The notes: generated by a model not told the origin, from the sequence alone. Shown: positions 1 to 7,134, counted from the first letter of the stretch. The stretch: 7,542 bases of DNA from Acidimicrobiaceae bacterium (GCA_003455715.1 DMQJ01000337.1:1-7542); one strand, 5' to 3'. Program-made: numbers and translations.

Positions 1-549
1 CAGGACCCCGACGTGATCCTCGTCGGTGAGATCCGTGATGCCGACACCGCACGCATCGCCGTGCAGTCGGCCCTCACCGGTCACCTCGTGCTGTCGTCGT
101 TGCACGGCACCGACAGCGTCGCCGCACTGCACCGCTTCCTCGACATGGGCATCGAAGCCTTTCTCATCGCCTCGTCGGTGGTGGGCGTCATCGGCCAGCG
201 TCTGCTGCGCCGAGTGTGCGACTCGTGCAAGGAGCCGTACACCCCGGGCCCCGATGAACTGGCGGTGTTCCGTCAGCACAGCGGTGGCAGCGAGAAGTCG
301 GTGTTCTACCAAGGCGCCGGCTGCAACTTCTGCGCCGGCACCGGCTACCGAGACCGAATCGGTGTGTACGAACTGTTGCGCATCACGCCGGAACTGCGCC
401 GCCTGATCGTCGGTTGGGCCACCACCGAAGAACTGCGTCGGTTGGCCGTTGCGCAAGGTATGCGCACGATGCTCCGCGAGGCCATGGCGCTCGTGGAAGC
501 CGACGTGACCACCATCCCTGAAGTCGTTCGAACCCTGTTCGCCAGCTAG
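1..549 (+). CDS. pilB: Type IV pilus / type II secretion assembly ATPase, PilB/GspE family (3' end only)
   Basis: This is the C-terminal 182 residues of a cytoplasmic hexameric ATPase that powers pilus or pseudopilus extension; the gene enters from before base 1 and ends at TAG 547-549. Visible in order: the Walker B region with the conserved Glu of GEIRD (residue 10 of the fragment), the His box [14 protein letters not shown] (His28, His35), and a zinc-binding tetracysteine (Cys73/Cys76 and Cys108/Cys111, two CxxC pairs) followed by [12 protein letters not shown]. The tetracysteine is typical of PilB/GspE and absent from the retraction ATPase PilT. The Walker A half and the N-terminal domain lie outside the window; family members usually have about 550 residues. 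The pilC-like gene starts 8 bp downstream with its ribosome-binding site over this stop codon, so the two are almost certainly co-transcribed. PilB versus GspE cannot be decided from this fragment. The family call is secure. Confidence 0.95.
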   Translation, partial: QDPDVILVGEIRDADTARIAVQSALTGHLVLSSLHGTDSVAALHRFLDMGIEAFLIASSVVGVIGQRLLRRVCDSCKEPYTPGPDELAVFRQHSGGSEKSVFYQGAGCNFCAGTGYRDRIGVYELLRITPELRRLIVGWATTEELRRLAVAQGMRTMLREAMALVEADVTTIPEVVRTLFAS

Positions 550-552
550 GAG
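548..552 (+). promoter_or_regulatory. Shine-Dalgarno site of the pilC-like gene
   Basis: AGGAG lies 5 nt before the ATG at 558 and overlaps the TAG stop of the upstream ATPase gene. This supports the 558 start and translational coupling. It is the only strong Shine-Dalgarno sequence before any gene in this window. Confidence 0.8.
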
Positions 553-557
553 CATCA

Positions 558-1769
558 ATGCCCAGGTTCGCCTACTCCGCCATCGACGCCAGCGGTGCGT
601 CCGTCGAAGGTGTCACCAAAGCCGACACCATCGGCTCGGCTCGCGCGGGCCTGCTCGAGAACAACCTGTACCCGGTGAAGATCGAGGAGAAGCGCGGCGC
701 GCTCCAGTTCGAGCTCACCCAGGTGAAGGTGAAGAAGAAGGAGTTGATGCACTTCACGCGTCAGCTCGCCGTGTTCGTGAAGGCGGGTATTCCGCTCACC
801 GAAGCGCTCGAGACCATCGGCGACGAGACGACCGACATCGCGCTGCAGCGCACCATCGCCGACATGGTCGACGACCTTCGCAACGGTGGCACCCTCTCCG
901 CTGCGGCCGCCAAGCACCCGGAGGCGTTCCCGGCCTACTACATGGGCATCCTCGGCTCCGCGGAGCTCACCGGCAAGCTCGACGAGACGCTGGAGAGCCT
1001 GGCCGGCTACCTGGAGCGCGAGCTCGACACACGCTCGAAGGTGGTATCGGCGCTGTCGTATCCCGGCGTGGTGATGGTGCTCGCCGTCTTCACGGTGATG
1101 GTGCTCGCCGGGTACGTGCTTCCTCAGTTCAAGCCCCTGTTCGAGGAACTCAACGCCGATCTGCCGTTCGCCACTCGCGCGCTGCTGTTCATCGCCGACC
1201 TCTTCACCATCTGGTGGTACATCCCATTCAGCCTGACGGCAGGGTTCATCACCTGGTTGGTGTGGATGTTCAAGTCGGAGAAGGGTCGATTGTTCAAAGA
1301 TCGGTTCGTGCTCAAGCTGCCGGTCGTGAACGGCATCGTGGAGTACGCACTGCTCGAACGCTTCTGCCGCATGTTGGGCACGATGATCCAAGCGGGTGTT
1401 CCCCTGCCGGAAGCGATCAGGACCACCACCGAGGGCACCAACAACGTCGTCTTCCGCGAGCGACTGGAGGAGGCGCAAGCGGAGATGATGGAGGGCCATG
1501 GCTTCTACAAGCCGCTGGCCCGCACCGAACTGTTCCCCGGGGCAGCCCGCCAGATGTTCAAGGTGGGCGAAGAGACCGGCACGCTCGATGCCCAGTTGGC
1601 CGTCGCTGGCATCTACTTCGAGCGCGAGCTCGAGACGCGTATCAAGCGCTTCACCACCATGTTCGAGCCGGCGATGATCGTGTTCGTGGGCGTCATCGTG
1701 GGGTTCGTGGCCGTGGCGCTGGTGCAGGCGATGTACGGCGTGCTCGAAGGCGTGAAGGAACAGGCCTGA
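558..1769 (+). CDS. pilC: Type IV pilus / type II secretion inner-membrane platform protein, PilC/GspF family
   Basis: This 403-residue polytopic membrane protein is the platform on which the assembly ATPase acts during pilus or pseudopilus polymerisation. It has the usual family length and two copies of the T2SSF domain, at about residues 64-187 (opening MHFTRQLAVFVKAGIPLTEAL) and about 268-391 (opening LERFCRMLGTMIQAGVPLPEA). Each copy has the matching G-E-TG-LD motif (SAELTGKLDETL and GEETGTLDAQL). Hydrophobic segments lie near residues 170-190, 218-238 and 373-395, the normal three-helix topology. The ATG at 558 is preceded by AGGAG and begins PRFAYSAIDASG, the typical N-terminus. It is the second gene of the visible operon and apparently the last, since the next gene is convergent 24 bp later. 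No pilT-like gene lies between it and the ATPase gene. No damage is seen. Confidence 0.96.
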   Translation: MPRFAYSAIDASGASVEGVTKADTIGSARAGLLENNLYPVKIEEKRGALQFELTQVKVKKKELMHFTRQLAVFVKAGIPLTEALETIGDETTDIALQRTIADMVDDLRNGGTLSAAAAKHPEAFPAYYMGILGSAELTGKLDETLESLAGYLERELDTRSKVVSALSYPGVVMVLAVFTVMVLAGYVLPQFKPLFEELNADLPFATRALLFIADLFTIWWYIPFSLTAGFITWLVWMFKSEKGRLFKDRFVLKLPVVNGIVEYALLERFCRMLGTMIQAGVPLPEAIRTTTEGTNNVVFRERLEEAQAEMMEGHGFYKPLARTELFPGAARQMFKVGEETGTLDAQLAVAGIYFERELETRIKRFTTMFEPAMIVFVGVIVGFVAVALVQAMYGVLEGVKEQA

Positions 1770-1774
1770 GTTGC

Positions 1775-1792
1775 GGCGCCTGCTTGGGCGCC
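1775..1792. terminator. GC hairpin between convergent genes, possible bidirectional terminator
   Basis: GGCGCC (1775-1780) and GGCGCC (1787-1792), itself a palindrome, form a 6-bp all-GC stem around the loop TGCTTG. It almost fills the 24-bp gap between the stop of the pilC-like gene (1769) and the stop of the capA-like gene (1794). No U-tract follows on either strand, so it is not a classical intrinsic terminator. The position between converging genes is the main support. Confidence 0.4.
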
Positions 1793-1793
1793 A

Positions 1794-2948
1794 TCAGTAC
1801 ACCCGCGGCTCCACCGGCAACGTTCGGTCGACGCACGCCTGCAGTTGGGCGCGCAAGGTGGATGAGATGGTGGGGTCGAGCAAGGTGGTGAGCCCCGGGT
1901 ACACCTTGCGGCTGCCGGTGACGTTGCACAGCAGGATGGTCCACGGCTCCACCAGCCACGTGCCATCGGGCTGTTCGGTGAAGCGTGCCGTCGCCATCAA
2001 CCCGTCGAGGGTGCGGGTGTCGGTGTACTTGCCGCGACCACTCACGCCCATGCCGGAGATGAAGTTGCCGAGGCTCCAGTAGACCCACGTGCCGTTCACC
2101 TGCTCGATGGGCTGCACCACGTGCGGCCCGTGGATGACGATGAGGTCGACGTCGGCCTGCGACGTAATGGTGTTCACCAATGCCCGGTCGTCGGAGTATG
2201 GGCTCTTCTGCATCTCGACGTACACGTGCAGGCTGACGATCACCACCTCTGCACCCGCGGCACGGGCAGCCGCCACGTCGTTGATCACCTTGGTGGCGGT
2301 GACTGCCTTGTCGAGCCGCCATGCATCGCGAGGCCAACCGGTGTTGGAGTTGCGGGCGTAGCTCATGTGAGCCACCCACACCCCGTTCACCCCGAACACA
2401 TCGACGTTCGCCTCCTCGGGCGTGCGAGCCGTGCCCGTGTGGGTGATGCCCGCAGCGTCGAACGCGTTGAGCGTGCTGTCGATGCCTGCGTTGCCCAGGT
2501 CGTTGGAATGGTTCGACGCCGTGCTGCACCGGTCGAAGCCCACACGGCGCAGGTCGCCCGCCGCTTCGTAGGGCGCCGCGATGAGGCTGGTGCCATAGGC
2601 GCTGCGGTCGATGAAACCCGCCTTCGCGCCCGGCAGGCCGATGGGTACCTCCATGTGGCAGATCGCGAGGTCGGCCTGCTGGATGTACGGGGTGGTGGCC
2701 CGCAGCAAGGGTTCGTGGTCGTAGCGCACCCCCGGCGGTGCCGCGGCCGCGGCCGCGTTGTTGACCAATCCCTCGCTCAACCAGTCGCCCACGGCCGCAA
2801 TGGTGAAGGTGCGGCCTGGAGGCGTGGTGCGCTCGACGAGCGGCTGCGGCGTCACCGGGAGGGTGACGGTGTCGTCGCCTGCACCGGCCGCCCCTGGCAC
2901 GGCCAGCATCGCCGCCGCCGTCACCACCATCCAGCGAGACATCCGCAC
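1794..2948 (-). CDS. Secreted CapA-family (PGA_cap) metallophosphatase-like protein
   Basis: This 384-residue protein belongs to the CapA/PgsA family, calcineurin-like phosphoesterase folds linked in some bacteria to poly-gamma-glutamate capsule; in actinobacteria most members have no known substrate. The N-terminus, MSRWMVVTAAAMLAVPGAAGAG, is a Sec signal peptide with no lipobox Cys. Family motifs appear in order, numbered from the GTG at 2948: VGDWL (Asp55; usually GDIM), CHMEVPI (Glu100; usually NLE-P), SNHSNDLG..GI (His147, Asp150; usually NNH-D-G), VSLHVYVE (usually HWG-E), and IHGPHVVQP with YWSLGNFI (usually GHHPHV and YSLGNF). The core is retained but several metal-site neighbours differ. 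I prefer the GTG at 2948 because a TANNNT hexamer ends exactly 6 nt before it; the ATG at 2942 is the alternative, and longer upstream starts would bury the signal peptide. No pgs/cap partner genes lie nearby, so a capsule role is not supported. Confidence 0.85.
   Translation of the reverse strand: MRMSRWMVVTAAAMLAVPGAAGAGDDTVTLPVTPQPLVERTTPPGRTFTIAAVGDWLSEGLVNNAAAAAAPPGVRYDHEPLLRATTPYIQQADLAICHMEVPIGLPGAKAGFIDRSAYGTSLIAAPYEAAGDLRRVGFDRCSTASNHSNDLGNAGIDSTLNAFDAAGITHTGTARTPEEANVDVFGVNGVWVAHMSYARNSNTGWPRDAWRLDKAVTATKVINDVAAARAAGAEVVIVSLHVYVEMQKSPYSDDRALVNTITSQADVDLIVIHGPHVVQPIEQVNGTWVYWSLGNFISGMGVSGRGKYTDTRTLDGLMATARFTEQPDGTWLVEPWTILLCNVTGSRKVYPGLTTLLDPTISSTLRAQLQACVDRTLPVEPRVY
2739..2756 (-). 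repeat. GC-only tract encoding six alanines in the CapA-like protein
   Basis: Alternating gcg/gcc codons encode Ala6 just after the GDW motif and contain two overlapping GCGGCCGC octamers. It is a short, low-complexity, slippage-prone tract. The reading frame is intact through it. Confidence 0.6.
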
Positions 2949-2954
2949 ACCGCG

Positions 2955-2960
2955 AGCGTA
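2955..2960 (-). promoter_or_regulatory. -10 element of the capA-like gene, leaderless type
   Basis: On the minus strand, TACGCT matches the actinobacterial TANNNT -10 consensus. It is followed by CGCGGT (6 nt) and then GTG at 2948-2946. The normal hexamer-to-start distance puts the transcript's first base on the G of that GTG. CTGAGC, 17 bp upstream, is a weak -35 candidate (3 of 6 to TTGACA). No Shine-Dalgarno sequence is present. Confidence 0.55.
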
Positions 2961-2971
2961 CGCCACCGGTT

Positions 2972-3002
2972 GACCCAGCTCAGCAGATGCCAGGCCTGGG
3001 TC
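2972..3002. promoter_or_regulatory. Dyad in the divergent promoter region, candidate operator
   Basis: GACCCAG (2972-2978) and CTGGGTC (2996-3002) are perfect 7-bp inverted arms separated by 17 bp. Overlapping the right arm is a 10-bp perfect palindrome, CCAGGCCTGG (2990-2999). The dyad sits just upstream of both predicted start points and covers the -35 region of the capA-like gene, a fitting place for a shared regulator. No matching regulator gene is in the window. Confidence 0.35.
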
Positions 3003-3041
3003 GCACCGTAGGTCGCCTTTCGAGTCCCTCAGCTTTCGATG

Positions 3042-3047
3042 TACGGT
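3042..3047 (+). promoter_or_regulatory. -10 element of the S8 peptidase gene, leaderless type
   Basis: TACGGT matches TANNNT and is followed by GAGCGG (6 nt) and then the in-frame GTG at 3054. This is the same geometry as the divergent promoter at 2960-2955. The -35 region is weak (TTTCGA at 3018-3023, 18-bp spacer). No Shine-Dalgarno sequence precedes either the GTG at 3054 or the ATG at 3039. The ATG lies upstream of the hexamer and would not be in the transcript if this promoter is used. Confidence 0.55.
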
Positions 3048-3053
3048 GAGCGG

Positions 3054-6000
3054 GTGACGTCCCTGTCGTCCCGACACCGATCACCGCGGTCACGCGTCCT
3101 CTTCGCCGTTTGCGTGGTGTCCTCCATCGGGCTGGTTCCGATCACTCCTCCCAACGCCGCCGCGGTGGAGGTGCCTGCCAGCGCAGAACCAGCCCCCACC
3201 GCCCCTGCACTGCCGTCGGTTCCCACCGCCGACCGGCCGCCGTCGCCACAGGCGTCGAGCGACGACGGTGGCGCCACACCCCGAACCGCGGCGAAGATAG
3301 TTGACGGTGCAGTCGCCGCCCGTCTCGACCGCAACCCCAGTGCGCCGCTCATCGTTGAGGTCATCGCTGCCGACGGCGATGCGGCCGGCACGCTCCGCCG
3401 GCTGGGCGAGGAGCCGATCGGAGCGCTCGGCGACATCGGATTGGTGGAACTGACGCCGACACGGCTTCGCGAACTGGCAGCCACGGGCTCGTTGTCGCAG
3501 ATCCGGCTGCCGGCCGACTTCCGCCGCGCATCGTTCGGCCTACCTCGACCCCAGCGCGGCACACCGAGCGACGCCATGCTGCCCTGGACATGGGAGGGGG
3601 AGGGCCTCGACGGCAGCGGGGTGGCCATCGGCATCATCGACATCTTCGACCCGGCAGTGCTCGCCACCCAGATCGCATCGACCGATCTGCCGCCCATCCC
3701 CACCGCGAACCGCCGATGCTTCAGCAAAGGACTCATCTGCCCGTTCGGTCTGCCCGGCTACACACACGGCAACTCGGTCGCCGACATCGTGGCCGACGGC
3801 GCCCCTGGCGCCACGCTCTATCTGGCAGAGGTCGACACCATCACCGACTACATCGCGGCCATCGACTGGTTCGCATCGAACGGTGTCCGCATCATCAACC
3901 ATTCGGCCGGAGGCCCATTCGACGGACCCGGCGACGGAACAGGTGCCGCCGCCATGGTGATCGACTACGCCGTCAACAAGGGCATGACCTGGTTCAACTC
4001 CGCCGGCAACGCGAGCGCCGATCCTGCCTACACCACCTTCGCCGGCGGCTACTGGCGCGGAACCTGGGCCGACCCCGACAACGATCGATGGCTGAACTTC
4101 AAGGGCACCGACGAGTCGCTCACCGCGTACTGCGGCGCGCTGTTCGGCCTGCGATGGAGCGACTGGGGTGCACTCCGCACCGATTACGACCTGTACATCA
4201 GCGACTATCGAGCCTCCACACGGTCCAACGGCAGCAAGGTGCTCGCCTCTGCGTGGAACCAGGCCGCCGGCGCGGCTCCGCTCGAGGGCAACGACCTCCG
4301 TTGGCTGTGCAACACCAACAGTGCGTACGGGCCTGTGTACGACATCAACAAGGACGGTTTCGTCAGCCTGTGGGTGGCGCGCAGCAACCGATCGAGCGCG
4401 TCACCCACGGGCGATGTCCTGGAGATCATGGTCAACGGCGGGTGGCTCGAGCACTCGTCCGTTAGCGGCAGTGCTGCGCTGCCGTTCGCCGACAGCCGCA
4501 ACGGAGGCATGGCGACAGTCGGTGCTCTGGGGTGGAGCGAGGAGGTGGCCCCGTACTCGGGCCGCGGCCCCACCAACGACGGGCGGACGAAGCCCGACTT
4601 CGTCGCCCTCGGATGCCTCCGGACCTCCATCGACGGACCCATCGATCCCGGCTGCCAAACGTACGGCTTCTCTGGTACCAGTGCGGCCGCACCCATGCTG
4701 GCCGGGATGGCCGCAATTGGTCTCGATGTGTTCGGGTTTCCGCGGCCCGCCGATGTGATCAGTTGGCTTCGCGCGCGAGTCCCAAGCAACATCGACTCCT
4801 CAGTGAAGAACAACACCGTGGGTTGGGGCTGGCCACGCTGGTCGGAGGAGGTACCGAAGTTCAAACGCGGCGGGGCGTACCTTGCGCAGGAGCCCCGGCG
4901 GGTTCTCGACACACGAGGCGTGAGCGGTGCACCCGTCGGCGCACCGATCGGCGTTCGCGGGCCTGATTCCCTCACCACCGTTTCAATCGGCGGAGATCGA
5001 GGTGAGTACCTCGTGCTCAACCTCGCGATCGTGAACGCCACCGGGCCCGGCTATCTCCAGGTGTTCCCAACGGGGTGGGGCGCCCCCGGCGCAGCGTCGA
5101 ACGTGAACGTCAGCGCCGCCGGGCAGACACGAGCGAATATCGCCATCGTCCCGATGGGGGAATCCGGGTCGCTCACCTTCTATCTGAGCGGAGGAGGTCA
5201 CATCATCGCCGACGTCGTGGGCTCCTTCGGCAACTACTACGCCCACCAGAAGCTCCGCACCGTCGACCCCTACCGGGCGTACGACTCGGACTCGTGCGAC
5301 ACGTGCACCGGCGACCGAATCGCAGGAGGGACCACGGCGCGGGTACAACTCGGGGGTACCAACGACCCAGCCGATCCCGCCAACGGCCTGCCGCTCACCT
5401 ACGGGGGCAACACGGTAGATGTCGCGGTGGTGGCCGTCACCGTGACCGATCCTGTCGCCAAGGGATATCTGAGCCTGGTCACGCCCGGCGCTGCGCTCCC
5501 GCCCACCACCTCAACGCTCAACTTCGGGGCCGGCGAGTCGCTCACCACCACAGCGTTCGTCAACATCGGCGGCAGCTCGGCTGGAGCCACCGACATCTTC
5601 GTCTCCCAATCCGCGCGGGTGTTCGTCGACGTCATCGGGTACTTCGTTTGGGCGCCCGGCTCCGACGGACTGTTCACGGGGCTGTCGCCGACCCGGGTCA
5701 TCGACACCAGAACCGGAGGCGGGCCGAAACCCACGCCCGGCACGACCGTGAACGCCGACATCAGTGCCACACTTGGCGTCGAGCCGTGGGAGGCAGGCGC
5801 CGTCTTCGTGAACTCGACGTCTGCCCAACCGTCGAGCGCTGGCGTGATCACTACCGGCGAAACGGCAGCGGAAGAGGCCTATCGCACCACCACGGTGCCC
5901 AACACCCAGGGGGCTGTTGCTGCCGGCACTATCGCCGCTCTGGCGCCGAACGCCCAACTCACGATGCACACCACTGCGACCACGCACCTGGTGGCCGACG

Positions 6001-7109
6001 TCGCCGGCTGGTTCAGTTTCGGTGTCGAGCCCTTGGCGCCGGGCGCCATGACGCCCATTGCCAGCGTCGGCCCGTCCATCGAGCAGGTCGCGCTGAGCGA
6101 CAACGGAACCGTGGCGATGTTCCGCAGCCGCGACAGCGCGACGAGCTACCTCAACTCCACCGTGACGGTGTGGCGCGACGACATCGGCCTCCAGGTCGTC
6201 GTCGACGACATCGAGGTGCAGGTGACGCTCAGCGGCGATGGCACCGAGTTGCTGCTGATCACGCCGCAGTCGCTCCACTCCGACGACACCGACGCCGCCA
6301 CCGACCTGTACGCGTACGACATCGGCGCCGGCACGTTCACGCTCATCCCAGTGCACCCGACGCTGACCCAGGCCTGGAAGCCGACGGTCTCCGACAACGG
6401 CGACTACGTGTCGTTCACCTCCCAGAATCAGCTGGCGGCAGCCGACACCGACTCGGCATCAGATCAGTACCTGTTCCATCGGCCGACATCGACGCTCACT
6501 CTGGTGAGCCTGCCGTCGGTGATCCAGGGGGGATGGTTGGACGGCGGCATCGTCAACGGCCCGGGCACGCATGTGGTCATCAACGCCACGCCCAGATCGG
6601 GGTCGAGTCACCAATTGTTTCTGTACTCCATCGCCACCGGAACGCTCACACCGCAGGTGGGATCCTTCAACACGCCGATAGCACCCGACGACATCTCCGA
6701 CACTGCGTCGCAAGTGATGGCAACGAACCACAACGGCGTCATGCTGGTGGTGCTCCCAGACTTCGTCACTCAGCTCCCCGGCTATCCGCCGATCTACCCG
6801 GCCAGTAACCCGTCGAGCGGATCGATGACCGGTGACGGCAACGTGGTCGCGTTCGTCAACTCGAGTTCGCACTACCGACGCTTCATCGGCGCCAGCGATC
6901 CGACCGGGCCACTACTGTTCGACCGGACGACGGGGACGTTGCAGTTCGCGCATCGCACCTGGGACGGGCAGTCGCCCGACGGGGGCGTCGCGTTGGCAGC
7001 AATCTCCGACGATGGCGAGTGGCTGTTGTTTATCTCGTGGGCGACGAACCTGCTGGAAGAACCGGCCACCGGCCCCACCGCGTACCTGCTCCACGTGTCG
7101 TCGCTGTAG
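3054..7109 (+). CDS. Large secreted S8 (subtilisin-like) serine peptidase with RVLDTR-type repeats and C-terminal beta-propeller
   Basis: This 1351-residue secreted protein (numbered from the GTG at 3054) starts with an Arg-rich n-region, a hydrophobic core (LFAVCVVSSIGLVPI) and a likely signal cleavage after NAAA. A Pro/Ala-rich linker and a propeptide-like region (about 85-165) follow. The S8 catalytic residues are Asp196 (GIIDIFD), His238 (YTHGNSVADIV), oxyanion Asn319 (SAGNAS) and Ser543 (GFSGTSAAAP), so it should be an active endopeptidase. Asn319 and Ser543 are 224 residues apart, against about 66 in subtilisin, because a beta-sandwich (PPC-like) insert lies between them; it contains DINKDGFV (from Asp430), an EF-hand-like loop. 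Then come three repeats (about 612-989) and a propeller-like domain (about 991-1351). The mature part has eight Cys, an even number that suits disulfides. There is no LPXTG or C-terminal membrane anchor, so release or non-covalent wall attachment is likely. The substrate is unknown. An alternative ATG at 3039 adds five residues. Confidence 0.92.
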   Translation: MTSLSSRHRSPRSRVLFAVCVVSSIGLVPITPPNAAAVEVPASAEPAPTAPALPSVPTADRPPSPQASSDDGGATPRTAAKIVDGAVAARLDRNPSAPLIVEVIAADGDAAGTLRRLGEEPIGALGDIGLVELTPTRLRELAATGSLSQIRLPADFRRASFGLPRPQRGTPSDAMLPWTWEGEGLDGSGVAIGIIDIFDPAVLATQIASTDLPPIPTANRRCFSKGLICPFGLPGYTHGNSVADIVADGAPGATLYLAEVDTITDYIAAIDWFASNGVRIINHSAGGPFDGPGDGTGAAAMVIDYAVNKGMTWFNSAGNASADPAYTTFAGGYWRGTWADPDNDRWLNFKGTDESLTAYCGALFGLRWSDWGALRTDYDLYISDYRASTRSNGSKVLASAWNQAAGAAPLEGNDLRWLCNTNSAYGPVYDINKDGFVSLWVARSNRSSASPTGDVLEIMVNGGWLEHSSVSGSAALPFADSRNGGMATVGALGWSEEVAPYSGRGPTNDGRTKPDFVALGCLRTSIDGPIDPGCQTYGFSGTSAAAPMLAGMAAIGLDVFGFPRPADVISWLRARVPSNIDSSVKNNTVGWGWPRWSEEVPKFKRGGAYLAQEPRRVLDTRGVSGAPVGAPIGVRGPDSLTTVSIGGDRGEYLVLNLAIVNATGPGYLQVFPTGWGAPGAASNVNVSAAGQTRANIAIVPMGESGSLTFYLSGGGHIIADVVGSFGNYYAHQKLRTVDPYRAYDSDSCDTCTGDRIAGGTTARVQLGGTNDPADPANGLPLTYGGNTVDVAVVAVTVTDPVAKGYLSLVTPGAALPPTTSTLNFGAGESLTTTAFVNIGGSSAGATDIFVSQSARVFVDVIGYFVWAPGSDGLFTGLSPTRVIDTRTGGGPKPTPGTTVNADISATLGVEPWEAGAVFVNSTSAQPSSAGVITTGETAAEEAYRTTTVPNTQGAVAAGTIAALAPNAQLTMHTTATTHLVADVAGWFSFGVEPLAPGAMTPIASVGPSIEQVALSDNGTVAMFRSRDSATSYLNSTVTVWRDDIGLQVVVDDIEVQVTLSGDGTELLLITPQSLHSDDTDAATDLYAYDIGAGTFTLIPVHPTLTQAWKPTVSDNGDYVSFTSQNQLAAADTDSASDQYLFHRPTSTLTLVSLPSVIQGGWLDGGIVNGPGTHVVINATPRSGSSHQLFLYSIATGTLTPQVGSFNTPIAPDDISDTASQVMATNHNGVMLVVLPDFVTQLPGYPPIYPASNPSSGSMTGDGNVVAFVNSSSHYRRFIGASDPTGPLLFDRTTGTLQFAHRTWDGQSPDGGVALAAISDDGEWLLFISWATNLLEEPATGPTAYLLHVSSL
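4887..6020 (+). repeat. Three tandem RVLDTR / ADVVGYF-type domains within the S8 peptidase
   Basis: Three diverged repeats of about 115-135 residues are encoded at about 4887-5243, 5250-5654 and 5670-6020. Repeat 1 opens with PRRVLDTRG and closes with IIADVVGSFGNY. Repeat 2 closes with VFVDVIGYFVW, but its opening motif is replaced by a Cys-containing segment (DSDSCDTCTGD). Repeat 3 opens with PTRVIDTRTGGG and closes with LVADVAGWFSF. Such domains recur in secreted actinobacterial enzymes and are thought to be adhesion or wall-binding modules; that function is an inference. The DNA has diverged too far for a nucleotide repeat. Confidence 0.75.
6024..7106 (+). other. C-terminal TolB/WD40-like beta-propeller domain of the S8 peptidase
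   Basis: About 361 residues contain a recurring pattern of S-x-(D/G)-(N/D/G)-G followed by hydrophobic strands and a closing D-x-x-T-G-T-(L/F). I count seven units, opening near ALSDNGTVAMF, TLSGDGTELLL, TVSDNGDYVSF, IVNGPGTHVVI, DISDTASQVMA (degenerate), SMTGDGNVVAF and AISDDGEWLLF. Seven blades is the usual closed-propeller number. It contains no Cys. It is probably a binding platform; the ligand is unknown. Confidence 0.65.
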
Positions 7110-7134
7110 TCCTGCCGTCGCCCGGCCGGGCCGA

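Noticed and set aside
555..1499. A 314-codon open frame on the minus strand across the pilC-like gene
   Set aside because: It is antisense to a gene with complete family motifs. Its translation is rich in His, Arg and Glu with no recognisable domain, as expected from an opposite-strand shadow in GC-rich DNA.
2970..2975. TTGACC as a -35 box for the S8 gene
   Set aside because: It is 66 bp before the TACGGT hexamer, and no TANNNT lies 16-19 bp downstream of it on the plus strand.
2121..3011. A 296-codon plus-strand open frame across the capA-like gene
   Set aside because: It is Arg/His/Val-rich, has no motif, and is antisense to a protein with a signal peptide and the PGA_cap motif series.
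3039..3041. ATG as the start of the S8 peptidase
   Set aside because: It lies upstream of the TACGGT hexamer and has no ribosome-binding site. The GTG at 3054 has exact leaderless spacing and still gives a complete signal peptide. It remains possible if another promoter lies upstream.
5511..6356. A 281-codon minus-strand frame inside the S8 gene
   Set aside because: It has shadow composition (Gly/Arg/Val/His-rich), no domain and no start signals.
5075..6808. A 577-codon plus-strand frame inside the S8 gene
   Set aside because: It is long only because stops are rare at this GC content. The translation is an Arg/His-rich shadow, while the main frame shows repeats and propeller motifs throughout.
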